NCBI GenBank assembly: GCA_037176845.1
Contig: JAYKXP010000047.1
Coordinates: 62,001-126,000, forward strand
Direction of reading: 5' to 3'
Source: Paramarasmius palmivorus
Taxonomy: Eukaryota > Basidiomycota > Agaricomycetes > Agaricales > Marasmiaceae
Length of the DNA stretch: 64,000 bases
Below are positions 11,882 through 22,902 of this stretch, one piece after another. The position numbers and the translations under genes were made by a program. Position 1 is the stretch's first letter. Each line of letters opens with the position of its first letter. The notes under the pieces were generated by a model. That model did no database searches, was not told the DNA's origin, and worked only from the letters and a program-made list of their open reading frames with translations.

Positions 11882-13220
11882 TCACGTCTCTCTTCGTGAA
11901 GTGTGCTGCGTCGACGTGGGATGCAGAGAATTATGCCCATAATCAGCATTAGCCAAAGGGGGGAAATACGAGAAGCTCACAAAGGGTGTCGACATTTCTA
12001 AATCTGAAGATAGGCCCGTGGACTCTAGAGTGATATTATCGTCACGGTATTTGTCCGAAATAGATTCACAATATGTGTTGGGCTGAGAAAATCCATCGGA
12101 ATAAGATTGATCTGTTGCCATCTCCGATTCCAAAGCAAAACGGTGCCATATTTCATTGACACGCTGTCTCTCCTGCTGCAAATCAGCGCCCAAAGATTCT
12201 AGCTGGTGCCGTTCACCCCGAAGCTTTTCAGCCTCCTCCTTAGATGCTTTTTCGTGCTCCGACACTGATTGTTCCCTATGTGCTATCTGTTCCGAAATCA
12301 GATATCACTTGTTTGCATCCTGAAACTTACTCTCACCTCTGCTTCCCTTCCTTGGAGACTCTTGTCACGGAAGTCCAAGTGAACATTCCTGTCGTGCTGC
12401 TTCTTCTCGCCTTCTTGGAGCCAGGTTTCGCGCTCTTTCAGCTGCTCCTTTCCCTCCTCAAATTCCCGTTGCAGCCCTTCCAGCCGTGCCTGCTGCAATT
12501 CGACCTCTCTTCGTCCTAGTTGTGCTTCTATAGCGAGCTGTTCATGCTGTTCCTTTTCCTTGAGACAAACACGTGACCATGCTTCAAAGTACGCTGCCTG
12601 GACAGTAGAAGCCTTTTTCATGATGCGTTTGACTCCCTGCTCCCGTATCTTGACAAACTCTTCTCGCCGCTGAATATTGAGGTTACGTTGGCATGGCATG
12701 GTTCCACATCCACCTCCGAACCCATCACCATCAATGCTATGATCCTCTTGGTGTCCATTCAGCACGTCGAGGTACTCGACAAGACATGAGGAAATGGGAG
12801 AGCCCTCGAAACTCTTCAGGGTCACGCTTGGTGGAATACGGAGTGTCCTGTGAATCTTCGCAATGACACCTGAGAATCGCAGCCATGTCTCAGGACAACG
12901 AAACAAAAGACGGATAATAGATACATACGAATAATAGCCTTCCCTGTCTCTGTAAATTCATATATCAAACTTCTCTGACATCGATCATATCGTTCCTGCT
13001 CTGTCGATACACATTTCTCCTGAACCGTCTTTAGCCAGTCATTCAGATGGTCCCGGCGTAGGTCTAGTGGGATAGTACGCCGGATGAGCTGCCTTACGTC
13101 CGATTCGAAGGGTTCCTGTTGGTCGGGTGGAGGTTCGAAAGCGGCCATGAGTTGCCGTTTGATTTTGGATTTCCATTGGCCTAGGCTGTCGATTCGAGGG
13201 TTTGGAGTGTCGTTTTCCAT
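11882..13220 (-). CDS. Coiled-coil protein of unknown function, paralogue of 16394-17526
   Basis: The ATG at 13220 opens an exon that ends at a donor near 12930; the next exon runs from near 12870 to near 12310, and a third runs to 11882. The N-terminal ~100 residues form a globular-looking segment; the central part, from about residue 170, is strongly charged and Glu/Lys/Arg/Gln rich (REEFVKIREQGVKR, then long heptad stretches such as GREAEV), typical of a long coiled coil. The C-terminus is Ser/Asp/Pro rich. The gene at 16394-17526 shares the N-terminal segment, the IREQG motif, a W-x-RFA motif near the end of the coil, and the first intron at the same place and phase, so the two are paralogues placed head to head. 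I do not recognise a named family. A structural or scaffold role is a guess from the coil only. Confidence 0.7.
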
Positions 13221-16200
13221 CTTCAAATTTGGAGCGAGTGTGTCCAGCGTGAAGAGAGACGTGGATGTTAATGACGAAATGCTGAAGATGACAACGAAAA
13301 GAAACACGAGGCTCGAAAGAAAGTTGATAAATTTCTTCCCGAAAAAGGAATCATTGTGTATTCACACTGTCACAGTCCAAGCAAGAATAACCAACGTACT
13401 ACGCAGTGGTACTTCAAATTGGGCTCTTGACCACGACGAGAGTCCATGAATGAGGACTTCACAGCCATCTACTAGGTTGTAATTTTGCCCTGCGTTTAAC
13501 TTTGCTGGCCTTCAATCAGTGGTCACATTTGGAGCGAGAGGTGGCCGGAGCTCACTGGTTCATCACTACATCAGCCGCTCAGACCGTAATAGGGCTGAGG
13601 GGGCGGTGTCGAATCTGATAAAGGTGTAAATCAGGATCAAGTTTGTTGATTTGCCGCTGGCCCGCTGCTAGGTTGAGGTGAAAGGCACGCGACGGCCTCG
13701 AGGCATGGGTGAAGACCTGTGCCGGAGACGAGGTCGAGACTGCAAGCACCAAGAAAGCGTTAAAGAGCAGTAGCCAGCAAGCAAAATGCAATGACAATTG
13801 ATGCACGTCTTGTGTATCGGAGAAACAGCATTCCTTACTAGGTTCGGTACCGGTCAGATCCTCCGGTAAACATGGACGTCCTTTGATATGATAGTCTTCG
13901 GATACAGGCAGTCCAACGATACTGGTAGTAGATGACAGGGCAAATGATGCAGGGTTGGCATTTTATCAGGCATCTGTTCTTTTCGAGTTTTTGATGGTGT
14001 AGGCGTTCGAATAGACAATTGAAAAATTGAGTCGCTATAGTGGGCATCAATACCAAAGTTTAGGGATTGAACAGTACATTATGAGGCTCTGCCTTCGCAC
14101 CTGAGATCGTATCCCCAATTCACGATCCTTCTCTTCTTGCTCGCTGGTTCGAGTCAAGCACATCTAACTCGGCGACACGAATTGATTGCAGTCACGGTGG
14201 GCTATGGATTTTTGGCCAAGGACGAGCGCTTCCATTCGTTTGTGCAAGCGCCCCGAGGGTTGATGACCCATGTATAGAGCTATGGATTTACCTTGGTCGC
14301 CTCTGCCATGGGTAGAAACTGGACGACGGAATGTCAAGCTGCGCACGTGGGTTTCGGAGTCCGGACGAAAACAAGGCGACTTTGCCGGGCGCTTCTTTCG
14401 TCACGGTAATCATTCAACCGCCCCTCTCAACTTGAACAGGGACGGTAACTCTCATAACGTGCCATGTCTTCCTTATCATCATAATCATAATTTGGGTACT
14501 TGAAGTGCTCATCCGCCGTTTCGCCTCGTCCATCTCCTCAATTTCTACCTAAATATCGGGAGCGGTATCCTCGGAAGGGCCCGGGTACCAAACCCTGCTC
14601 TTACTACTCTATTCGTACCAGGCGCCTTGCATTCGGTTTGGGATATAGCATGGGATATCATGGTGCTAGAGAGCAACCCACCAGTCTAACTAAAGCAAAC
14701 ATCAAACACCCAAACACAAAGCAGACACATTCCGCAGCTATTAGGCTTCTCTTCTTCTTGAACATCGATACAGCCCGTAGCGAGAGTTGAGAACTGCACA
14801 ACCGGTAGTTTGGTTCCTTGCATCCAAAATGCAGGCCATACCTGAAAGAGTCTATCAGAATGCGAAGCGTTCAAGTTGAAAGATTAAGGCATCAACACAC
14901 AGAGTAACCGTTCAGGATGTGGCATCTATGACGATTATGCTTCCAATAGTATGACCTATAACAGTAATCAGCTCAGCCGCCGGATGCCTCAGGCTAGAGA
15001 CAAGAAGGTGTACTCATGGAGCAGATGCACCACCGGCCTCCATTTCGGTGGTATTGTCGATGTTCAAAGACCCAAGTGAGTCCCATCTTGACGAGAAGAA
15101 CTGAAAGGAGAGAATGTGTGCCCAGCTACTGCGGCGATATGGGTTCTGTATGCTCAGCCTTCATGGCAAAAAAGCACTCGTTTAGTGACTCGTGAAGTTG
15201 ATGATATCCTGGTGTTGAGCTACGTGTGGGTTTCGTCGATGTTGCTAGCGGATAAACGCTGAGCGCGAAGAACCCTGGATGTTATTGTCAATTGAGCGGC
15301 GGTGGGGTGAAAGACCATAGCAGGCAATGTAATGAGTTTCTGGAGGAGTGGGTGGATCTTCAAGTGAAATGTTAAAGTGAAAGGGAGGGAAATATGAGCC
15401 GATATGATGTTGGTCGTTGCATGTAGCGTTGCACTGGGAATGCGATGTATACTGGTCAACCAAACTCCAATTTCCTTATACCACGAGGCATGCCAATTGC
15501 GCCTCGCTCTGAGCGCCCATATCCAGCTACAGCCTACGTGGAGAAAGTTACGAGTTGACAGAGAATATGGCCTCTCTTTTTTGGATTGATAGAGCACTAC
15601 AAACGATGTCGGGTGGTTGAAGGTGGGAACTTGGTCATGTGAATTGCTTCAACAGTCCTAGGCACGTGCCACGCTCACCTGGTAGTCTGTGAAGACCGTC
15701 GTTCACAGACTACCCATAGTCCCCAGTTGGTCCCCAGAATTGATCCGGGGGCGGTCACTCAAAAATATAGTATGTGCGTATCTGGGTCGCCGGATTCGCC
15801 GGATTAATTAGGGGTCGTCCTCAATGTCGGAAACAAGAAAAGCCCTGAATCTTGAAGTGCGTGAACCACGGAATCCTCTCCAGCAACGGAATAAACAATA
15901 ACTTGTTTAACCGGTCCAGCGTATCGTATCCGAGTCCTGCTTCATACGCAGAGATGTACCAGAAAGGAAGGCTTGTAATCGAAGTCCCGATTGGATTCGC
16001 ATGCTTGCCTCGTGTTTGAGTTGGCGTTCAATAGCACGCCCTGAACACGTTTTTGTGGCCACATGAGGAACTCGACCTTGGTAAGTCTAGATCGCAAAGT
16101 TCACTGGAAACCGCGAAGATGTCAAGCTTTCAAGATTGAAGGACCCGTCACAGTAAAGATCTCTGGCATTTGTTGTTAGAATTTTGGTGGAACTTGTGAG

Positions 16201-16393
16201 TGCTCAACATATGTCATAGGGGGTCACTGCCATCAGCATGCTTAAGTCGCAGGTTGTGTATTAGGGGATTCCATACTAGACGGTCTAGACCCCGGGCCGT
16301 GTGTCACTAAGTATGATTGCCGCCTTGGGTGCCTTTATTAACGTGCGCTGTGAAATATGTGAAGTACTACTTCATGAATCATCTATCTCCTCA
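13221..16393. other. 3.2-kb divergent intergenic region
   Basis: It lies between two divergently transcribed paralogous coiled-coil genes, so both promoters should be here. I found no convincing ORF; those present overlap each other on both strands and lack domains. A GGTTCGAGTC stretch near 14146 resembles a tRNA B-box in part, but no cloverleaf can be drawn. Confidence 0.5.
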
Positions 16394-17526
16394 ATGCAAC
16401 CTGAACCATCTACATTCGCACTTCGACGTTCCGTGTGGACGCGGGAAGTGCGACAACTTCTAGCTGCTGCTGCTTTCACCCCGGACACAGCACCTAACGC
16501 CAATGACTGCTGCGGGCTGGATTGCAGCACCGGGACGCGCTGTGATACTTGGCTAGAAAAGGTGTTCCGGCGATGTGTGGGGAAAGAGAGGAGAAGATAT
16601 GAGAACGCGCAGCAGAAGAAATTATTCATGTTCACATCCCCCACCGTGGCAGTTTCTCGTATGTTTCTAGGCTCATCGACGTGTTCCATCGTACTGAAGA
16701 CAGATCCGGACAGGTGCTATCGAGGAAATTGATGCAGAAGCTTCTGGAAGTGACACCACTACAACACCTTTCATTTCCGCGGATTTGACTCACACTCTCG
16801 GACGTCTTGATCAATTAATCAAGATGCACCTGGGCGTTGGCAGATACGACGGATGGGGCCAGGCAAAGGAGTTGGTCGACCTTTTGCGCAAGGGGATAGA
16901 AACGCAGTGCATAGAGATAGAAAGGGTGGAAGTTGTGGAAGAATTGCTTGTGCAAAAAAGCCTGGAGCTTTCGCAGCGAGAGGATATAATCAACATACGG
17001 GAGCAGGGTATCAAGCGAGGTAGAGATCAGACAATTCATATCCAGTCGTCATACTTCAAGGCAGGCGCAGACTTGGAGCATCGAGAGAAAAGAGTGGTAC
17101 GCCGAGAGGCATCAGTCGAAAGGCGCGAACGGGAATTGCACGACAATAAAGTGAAGTTAGATGAGGAAATAGCGCGCTTCGAGAGCCGACAGCAGGAGAA
17201 GGAGGAGGCCTACAGAGAACGAGAAGCCGGGATTTCGGAGATGGAAGTTGATATAGAACATCAGAAACAGGCTATCAATGCCCGTTGGAAGCGCTTCGCA
17301 TCGGAAACCGGCATGGGAGGTCCAGTGCAGCTTCAATGGGCTGGTCCCTCTCCAAGCGGAAGCCCTTCAGTCAACAGCAATTCTGCTCAGTTATCCAAGC
17401 AGGATTCTCGACCTGAAGTACTACCACCGGTAGTCACTGTAGTGAGTTTCCCCTTGTCGTGCTGCTCATCGAGACTGATATTTAGTATCGCAGTTACCTC
17501 CTAAGAGTTTGAAAAAGGATAAGTGA
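16394..17526 (+). CDS. Coiled-coil protein of unknown function, paralogue of 11882-13220
   Basis: Exon 1 runs from the ATG at 16394 to a donor after GTTTCTC near 16658; exon 2 starts near 16714 and runs to near 17440; a short last exon encodes LPPKSLKKDK and ends at 17526. The first intron matches the paralogue in position and phase. The N-terminal ~90 residues include WTREVRQLLAAA and KERRRYENAQQKK; the middle is a long heptad-rich coil (REDIINIREQGIKR, REASVERRERELHD, QAINARWKRFASE). A basic KSLKKDK end could act as a nuclear signal. In-frame upstream ATGs (from 16301) exist; I chose 16394 because the paralogue starts at the equivalent place. Function unknown. Confidence 0.68.
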
Positions 17527-18084
17527 GTTTTTTTCGTTACAATTACCAACTGAGACTAAAAGGCTTTATCTCATCAAAGTATGGCGTCGATGTTCCATCA
17601 AGCTACACAGGCAAATTTCTCTCATTGTTCCTTCAACAACGTAAACGGCAATATGACTGCTGGAAGGTGATTTCCAGGCTTCTCCCCATCGGAAGCTGTA
17701 CTGACGACTGAATTGAAGCTCTTCTGGACCAGCTCCTTGGAATTGTGAATCGTAGTATTTCAACGCATCGGCCACAGCTTGACTGTCTTTCCATGTTTGG
17801 GTTATCTGTATTGTTAGCATCCACCTGGGACACTTATGATTCATGAAGACCACGAATTACATGATGTGCTCGAAGATTATGTTGTATACAGTAGCATACA
17901 TGCTGGCTCATGATTATAGTTATAATTACATATTTCCCTCTTTCCTCTCCTACATCAATGCCGACTGTAACAAAGAAACCTCAATTAACGAGCGTTTTGG
18001 AGGTTTACGTTGATGAGGAACATGGCAAACAATGAACAAAGAGTACATGGCGATGATTCAAAGCTGCCGACACGGTCGAGCGAC
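17527..18084. other. Gap; one unassigned minus-strand ORF
   Basis: A minus-strand frame at 17566-17853 reads like plausible protein (for example WKDSQAVADALKYYD) but has no recognised domain and no clear gene context. Nothing else is seen. Confidence 0.35.
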
Positions 18085-19306
18085 TCAGTGTCCGAAACAG
18101 AAGAGATCAACACGGAAAAGTGATGTATATATCGAGTCAATTGGGGGGAAATTAGGTAGTAAATGTGCTGACCATATACCACATCCCAGTTCTTCAATAG
18201 ATTCCAGCGCCTCTTGATGCTGCAATATCGTACTTGCTACATTCCTATGGAGTTCTGCGAACAACGTAGATCGCGAGGTGGGATTGGGATTCCAGCAATC
18301 GTTCATCAGTGACCATAAATCATCCGGGATGACGACGTTGGGGGGGCTTGAAGGACGCTTTCCTCGCAGGACAGCCAATAATACCGCCGCCTCGCTCGAG
18401 AGATTATGGAATGGGACAAGCCCAGTGATAACCTAGTCATTCGTGACTCGTCAGAATCGTTAAAATGATGTAATATACGTTACAGACCTCGTCGTAATAG
18501 AGGCATCCGACTGAGTAGATGTCACTCCATGTTGTTGGGGGATCACCATCATGTATCTCGGGGGCAGACCATCTAGCTGTTCCGCCTGCATGTGCAGCGG
18601 TGGACGTCACCTTAAAAACCTGAGAGTCTGCGACACGGGACAGCCCAAAATTGGCGATGCAAGCTCTGCGTGATCGTTTGATCAGGACATTGACCTGTAG
18701 TCTGATCAACCATCGAAGGGCTGGGTTCACGAGCACCTGTGAGGTCTCCATGAACGATCTTCAGCGTGTGAAGATGAGACAACCCACATGCTATATTGTG
18801 CATTAGCTGAACGTGGTCGACAGCATCTCGAGGCTGACTCCGAAGAAAATCGACAAGGTTTCCATTCTCCATCCATGGAGACACCAAACACACACGTTGT
18901 TGTGTATCGTCGAGATACTGTAATACAACCCGAGGCAAGGGATGAGATTGGGGTGTTTGAGTTGTCGCCAGATAATCGCTTCGCGAAGATACTCCTGCCA
19001 TAAGGTTAAATATGTCTTTAGGCCCTCAGATTCAAACGTGATGCGCACCTTTAACTTTGCCTTTAAATCCGACATGAGGTATACCTTGACTACCTTCAAA
19101 CATACGAGTTGATCCGTTGCTTCTCCAATACGCCCTTTCCAAATATCACCGAAACCACCACCAACAACAGGGTGTTCCCCAAGCTTGGTTACACCCCGAA
19201 TTGTCAAGCAACTCGGGTGAATGCCAGACTTTTTTGAGAGGCGAATCATCGTAGTGCATATTGAAACACGAAGGTTAGGCTTTGAAACCTCTGGAGCGTC
19301 GATAAG
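18085..19306 (-). pseudogene. Decayed TKL-like kinase domain joined to the phosphatase gene upstream
   Basis: This is the kinase part that follows the N-terminal module encoded at the end of 19370-22370. The glycine loop GGGFGDIWKG and VCLKVV are intact. Several defects follow: a 5-base insertion after LGLYY (near 18920) shifts the frame before the LDDTQQR strand; the catalytic loop reads HGDLTG rather than HGDLKG; the next intron has GC with a poor consensus where the sister gene at 40577 has GT; DFG is NFG; and about 24 residues of the C-lobe (between NPTSRS and TLFAELHRNV) are deleted. As read, translation would stop near 18803. I call it a decaying kinase. Its closest relative in the window is the kinase at 40577-42042, which shares the sequence upstream of the N-terminal module. 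Confidence 0.72.
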
Positions 19307-19369
19307 CTGAGTTCAGACTCGTCAATTAGCATGACAGCAACTCGAAAATGCGGAGCACAAAAGACTTGC

Positions 19370-22300
19370 CTGTTGTAACCAATCTAACGAAGACCGGGCG
19401 ATTGCACCCTGTTGGTCGAGTAGTTTTCGGTAAGCCGTTTCATTGTCGAGCAGTAGCTGGAGGATTCGTAACCGGGCTTTGTAACTTGCAGAATTCGCTA
19501 TCCCAGGCACTTTTGCAGAGAGATGGTTACTGTTTTGAAGCTCAAGAATAATATCACCGTCACTTTTGCTCGTATTGTGAATGATAGCATTGGCTTCCTG
19601 AGGAGACGTCGATTCTGATCGTGATTGAGGTGGTACCATGGCGTCTGGTTGATGTAGTTGCGCGTAAGGCTGATCCGCCTTTGTTGGAGAATGGGAAATT
19701 CCAGGCTGGAGCAAGACGGTTTCCTCGCCACTAACCGAGCTAGAGTCTGAAATAGGGGAAGCGAAGGATGGAACCGGAAGCACGAAAGAGGATAAAGGTC
19801 GTCGTACGGCAGCGCCCAGTCGAGGGCGAAGTAACTTCCTGCCCATGTCCGTCTTGAGTGCCGGTGAAAGCAAACTTGGTGCCTCTCGAGCCTTCTCGTC
19901 AGTACCAGAACTGGGCGATCCACGGCTTTCCTTTAGTCTTTTCTCATATTCCAATAATTGGTAGATAAGACTATAGTGTATTTAGATTTGGGTTAGTGAA
20001 ACGAAACGAATATGAGGACATACGACATGTTTGGTCCGATCATTTTGCTTTTGTCTCTAACAAAATCGTAAGCATCTTGCATTCCCTTGAGCGCCCAAAC
20101 CCCGGAAGGACCATTGGGCGAGCGATCTGCTGCTGCGCGCATGACAAGTGCAATGACTAGAGCGGCAGAACGGGATATACCGGATTGACAGCTTGGAAAA
20201 GCAAGAGATTTTAGGGAAATGATTGGCACGCGAGGTATTGAAGGTTTACTTACTGTACCAATATGCCCTCTCCACGCTGTTGTGCTGCATCAATAAATTT
20301 CATGGCAGATGGAAAGCCATCTTCTACGAGATCCCGTTGACCATGTGACCATTGTAGTTTGAGGTGGTACATTCCCGGTCTACCCGAAGGAGGATGAGGA
20401 GGATAATAGGTGGGGTTGGCTGTGTTTGGGGTAGAAACGGCGGAGCGTAAGTGCTGGGCTGGCGTAGCGGCCGACTCGAACGGGCTTGCTACCTCCTTGG
20501 CAACGTTCAATATCGACCTGATACCATTCTTCAAGAGGGTTGGGATGTCGTGAGCATTATCTTCTGAGCCTAGCCAAACACCTGGGAGAATCTCCACTGG
20601 ACCATCAGCGTAAGGCACTGATGGTGAACCGCTGTCTTTCTCTCCGCGAAGAAGCCCATCTGCGCTGGCGGAATTTGGTGGTGAGATGATTGATGGATAC
20701 TCGGTGAGATTATGACCGTTTGTGAGTTCTGGTTTGGTTGGACTGGCAATTGCTTCGCGCATAGGAGATTCTGCGATGGGGTTGGGTACAGATGAGTGTT
20801 CAAAAGGTGCGGCCGTATCGATGCTAGGCCTACTGTTGGAAGAGTTGGCATTTGAGGCTGATAAAGCCGAGTCTGGATGTGGTTCTGGGGAATGGGATCG
20901 ACCATTAACGTTGGCTTGACCAAGTAGGAAGCTGGACGAGGTTCGTCGCATCATAGTGCCCATTCGGGAACGCAGCAGTTTCGGTTTTCTCTCTTGCGTG
21001 CCCATGTCCGTCTTGGGAATAGGGGAGTGAGAAGACGAGACTTCCCGAGCTCGCTCTGTTTCGACATTTCCACCCTTTGGAAGTAACCTCTCTTTTGGCT
21101 CATGAGCTGACTCGGAAGTATTGGATCCTGCCGCTTCCTTGGTAACGTTAGGAGCGATATGCTGTCCTGGGTGTAAAGCGTGAGTTTCCGTGTCGTCAAT
21201 CCTTGGGGTTTCGACTTTAAAAGCCAGGATTGTCTGGGAGACAAACGTATCATGAAGATCTATTGCTGCATCCTGAGCCTCTATAGCCGTGATCGGATGA
21301 CCATGGCCGGTATCAGGAGAGTTCGCATCTGCGGCCGATGCGAGCAAGTCTGGATGTGGAGATGGAGGTCCTTGGGAATGAGACCTCGGATCGCTGGCAG
21401 CACTAAATAAGAGCGTAGACGACGACCGTCTTGTCATGGCACTCATTCGAGAAAGCGATTTTCTCGGGCTTGTGTGTGCAGACGAATGAGGTAGCTTGGA
21501 GAGACTTTCAACGCTTCCATTGTCTTGTAATGACTTCCCAGTGCGTGAAATCCCTTTTGGCTCAACGGCGGACTCGGAAGCACAAGCGCTCGTGGGTTCT
21601 TGTGAAGCCCCCGGGGTGATAGGACGTTCAGCTGGCACTTCCAAGTCAGCTTTAGGTTGCGATGCCTGGGCATCGATGACACAGCTTGAGCGTTCAAGTT
21701 TGGGAGTTAGGATGGTCTGCGAGGGAGGCGAAGCGAGCTCGGGTTCACCTGGTTCTAGGTGTTTAGTAGCAACTGCATCTTTGGTAGCAGCTGCTTCGCG
21801 CGTATGCGATTCACCGATAGAATTTGGTGTAGATGGCACTATTGCACCTATGGTCTGACCTCCAGCGGCACTTATGTCGAGGCTATCCTGCGCACTCTGA
21901 TCTCCATAAGAAATAGGGCGTTCAGGTAGCACCTCCGAGTCACACCCAGAGTGCAATGTCTCGGGTTCGATGTTGTCCTTCGAGCTTTCAACGTCCGAGT
22001 TCGAAATTGCTTGCGAGGCAGATAGAGTAGGATCCGCTCCACCTGATTCCATGTACTTGAGAGCACCTGTATCCTCGACGGCAGCTGGGTCATACGCAGT
22101 CGCCTCGGTAATAGGGTTGGGTGCCTCACGTATAGGTGATTCGGCGATGGGGCTGGGTACGGAATCGATGGTACCAACTGCAGCTGCAGTCACGTCGCTG
22201 GTAGGCAACTTGTTGGAAAAGTCATCTGACTTCTTTTGAGCCTGGGGAAGTGAAGGATCGAGGGAGTTGAGTCGATTGTTGGCTGTTCCAAGGGTGACCA

Positions 22301-22370
22301 AGGATGAGCTACGTCTCATGACTGCGCCCATGCGAGAGCGGAAGGACTTGGGTTTCACGCCTGCGCTCAT
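19370..22370 (-). CDS. MAPK-phosphatase-like dual-specificity phosphatase, fused in frame to a kinase-family N-terminal module
   Basis: Exons 20254-22370, 20024-20191 and 19370-19970. The start at 22370 (MSAGVKPKSF) is chosen because the first repeat motif follows at once. Residues 1-590 are Ser/Pro rich and disordered. The DSP domain begins near residue 591 (PVEILPGVWLG) and the signature HCQSGISRS is made across intron 1 (His706, Cys707), so the HC-x5-R active site is intact. The family motif GPNMSLIYQLLEYEKRL follows across intron 2. Four copies of a basic/Ser/hydrophobic motif occur (RRSSSLVTLG, RRSSSTLLFS, RRTSSSFLLG, RRPLSSFVLP), and these fit the MAPK docking consensus. The fourth copy lies after the DSP domain, in exon 3, which continues without a stop into the kinase family N-terminal module (AYRKLLDQQG) and ends in phase 0 at residue 962, like all its relatives, but with a GC donor. 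Msg5-like proteins dephosphorylate MAP kinases; the fusion reading is mine. Confidence 0.85.
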
Positions 22371-22599
22371 ACTGAATTTGACGGAGCGAGGGAAGAGGTG
22401 AGAGTAGCGGTGTAAGAGTCGAGGGTGCGACAGCCTGTGGGCCGATCTGTGAGGTGCGGCGGACCTGCAGGATAGAGCATGTTCACGGCACCCCAAACAT
22501 AGCTTTGAATATCAATCACATTCACGCAGTAGTGACTTTTCAGGCCCGATGAACCGACTGGTTCATTGAGAGCAGCAATGTCTAGGGGAACGAGTTGAA

Positions 22600-22847
22600 A
22601 AGCTCCGCAAAATGGTCAATGTAACAGGTTACTTACAAATTCTTAGCCTCGTCTACCTTTTCTCCAGTGTATAGCGCAGATAAAAGCTTCGAGGTGTCTT
22701 TGTACAACACGTCGACGATCATTCGAGTCCGAGGAGCTGTGAAAACGTGAAGGATTAGATTAATGTTTTTTTTTCCTTTTCGGAGAAAATTGAACGTACG
22801 ACAGCCAACGATAAACCAGAACGTGCGATCTCCTGAGCCTGAGCCAT
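22600..22847 (-). CDS. Possible small two-exon gene, unrecognised
   Basis: An ATG at 22847 (MAQAQEIARS) can be spliced to a well-formed stretch PRTRMIVDVLYKDTSKLL and EKVDEAKNL that ends in a strong GTAAGT donor near 22637. The first donor is ambiguous and the last exon is not resolved, so the model is weak. The product would be about 50 residues or more with no known motif. Confidence 0.25.
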
Positions 22848-22902
22848 CCTTCCTCTGTGTCTCGCGTTGCTGGAAGAACGTTGATGGTAGAAAATTGAAA
22901 AA

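Noticed and set aside
14080..14170. Possible tRNA near a GGTTCGAGTC box
   Set aside because: No acceptor stem, anticodon arm or A-box could be arranged around it.
20191..20254. Loss of the phosphatase active-site His (reading VQCQSG)
   Set aside because: The Gln appears only if intron 1 is read through; with the GTAAGT donor the codon becomes CAC, giving HCQSGISRS.
20722..22239. Several plus-strand ORFs opposite the phosphatase
   Set aside because: They are shadows of the long Ser/Pro-rich exon of the DSP gene, without motifs or splice context.
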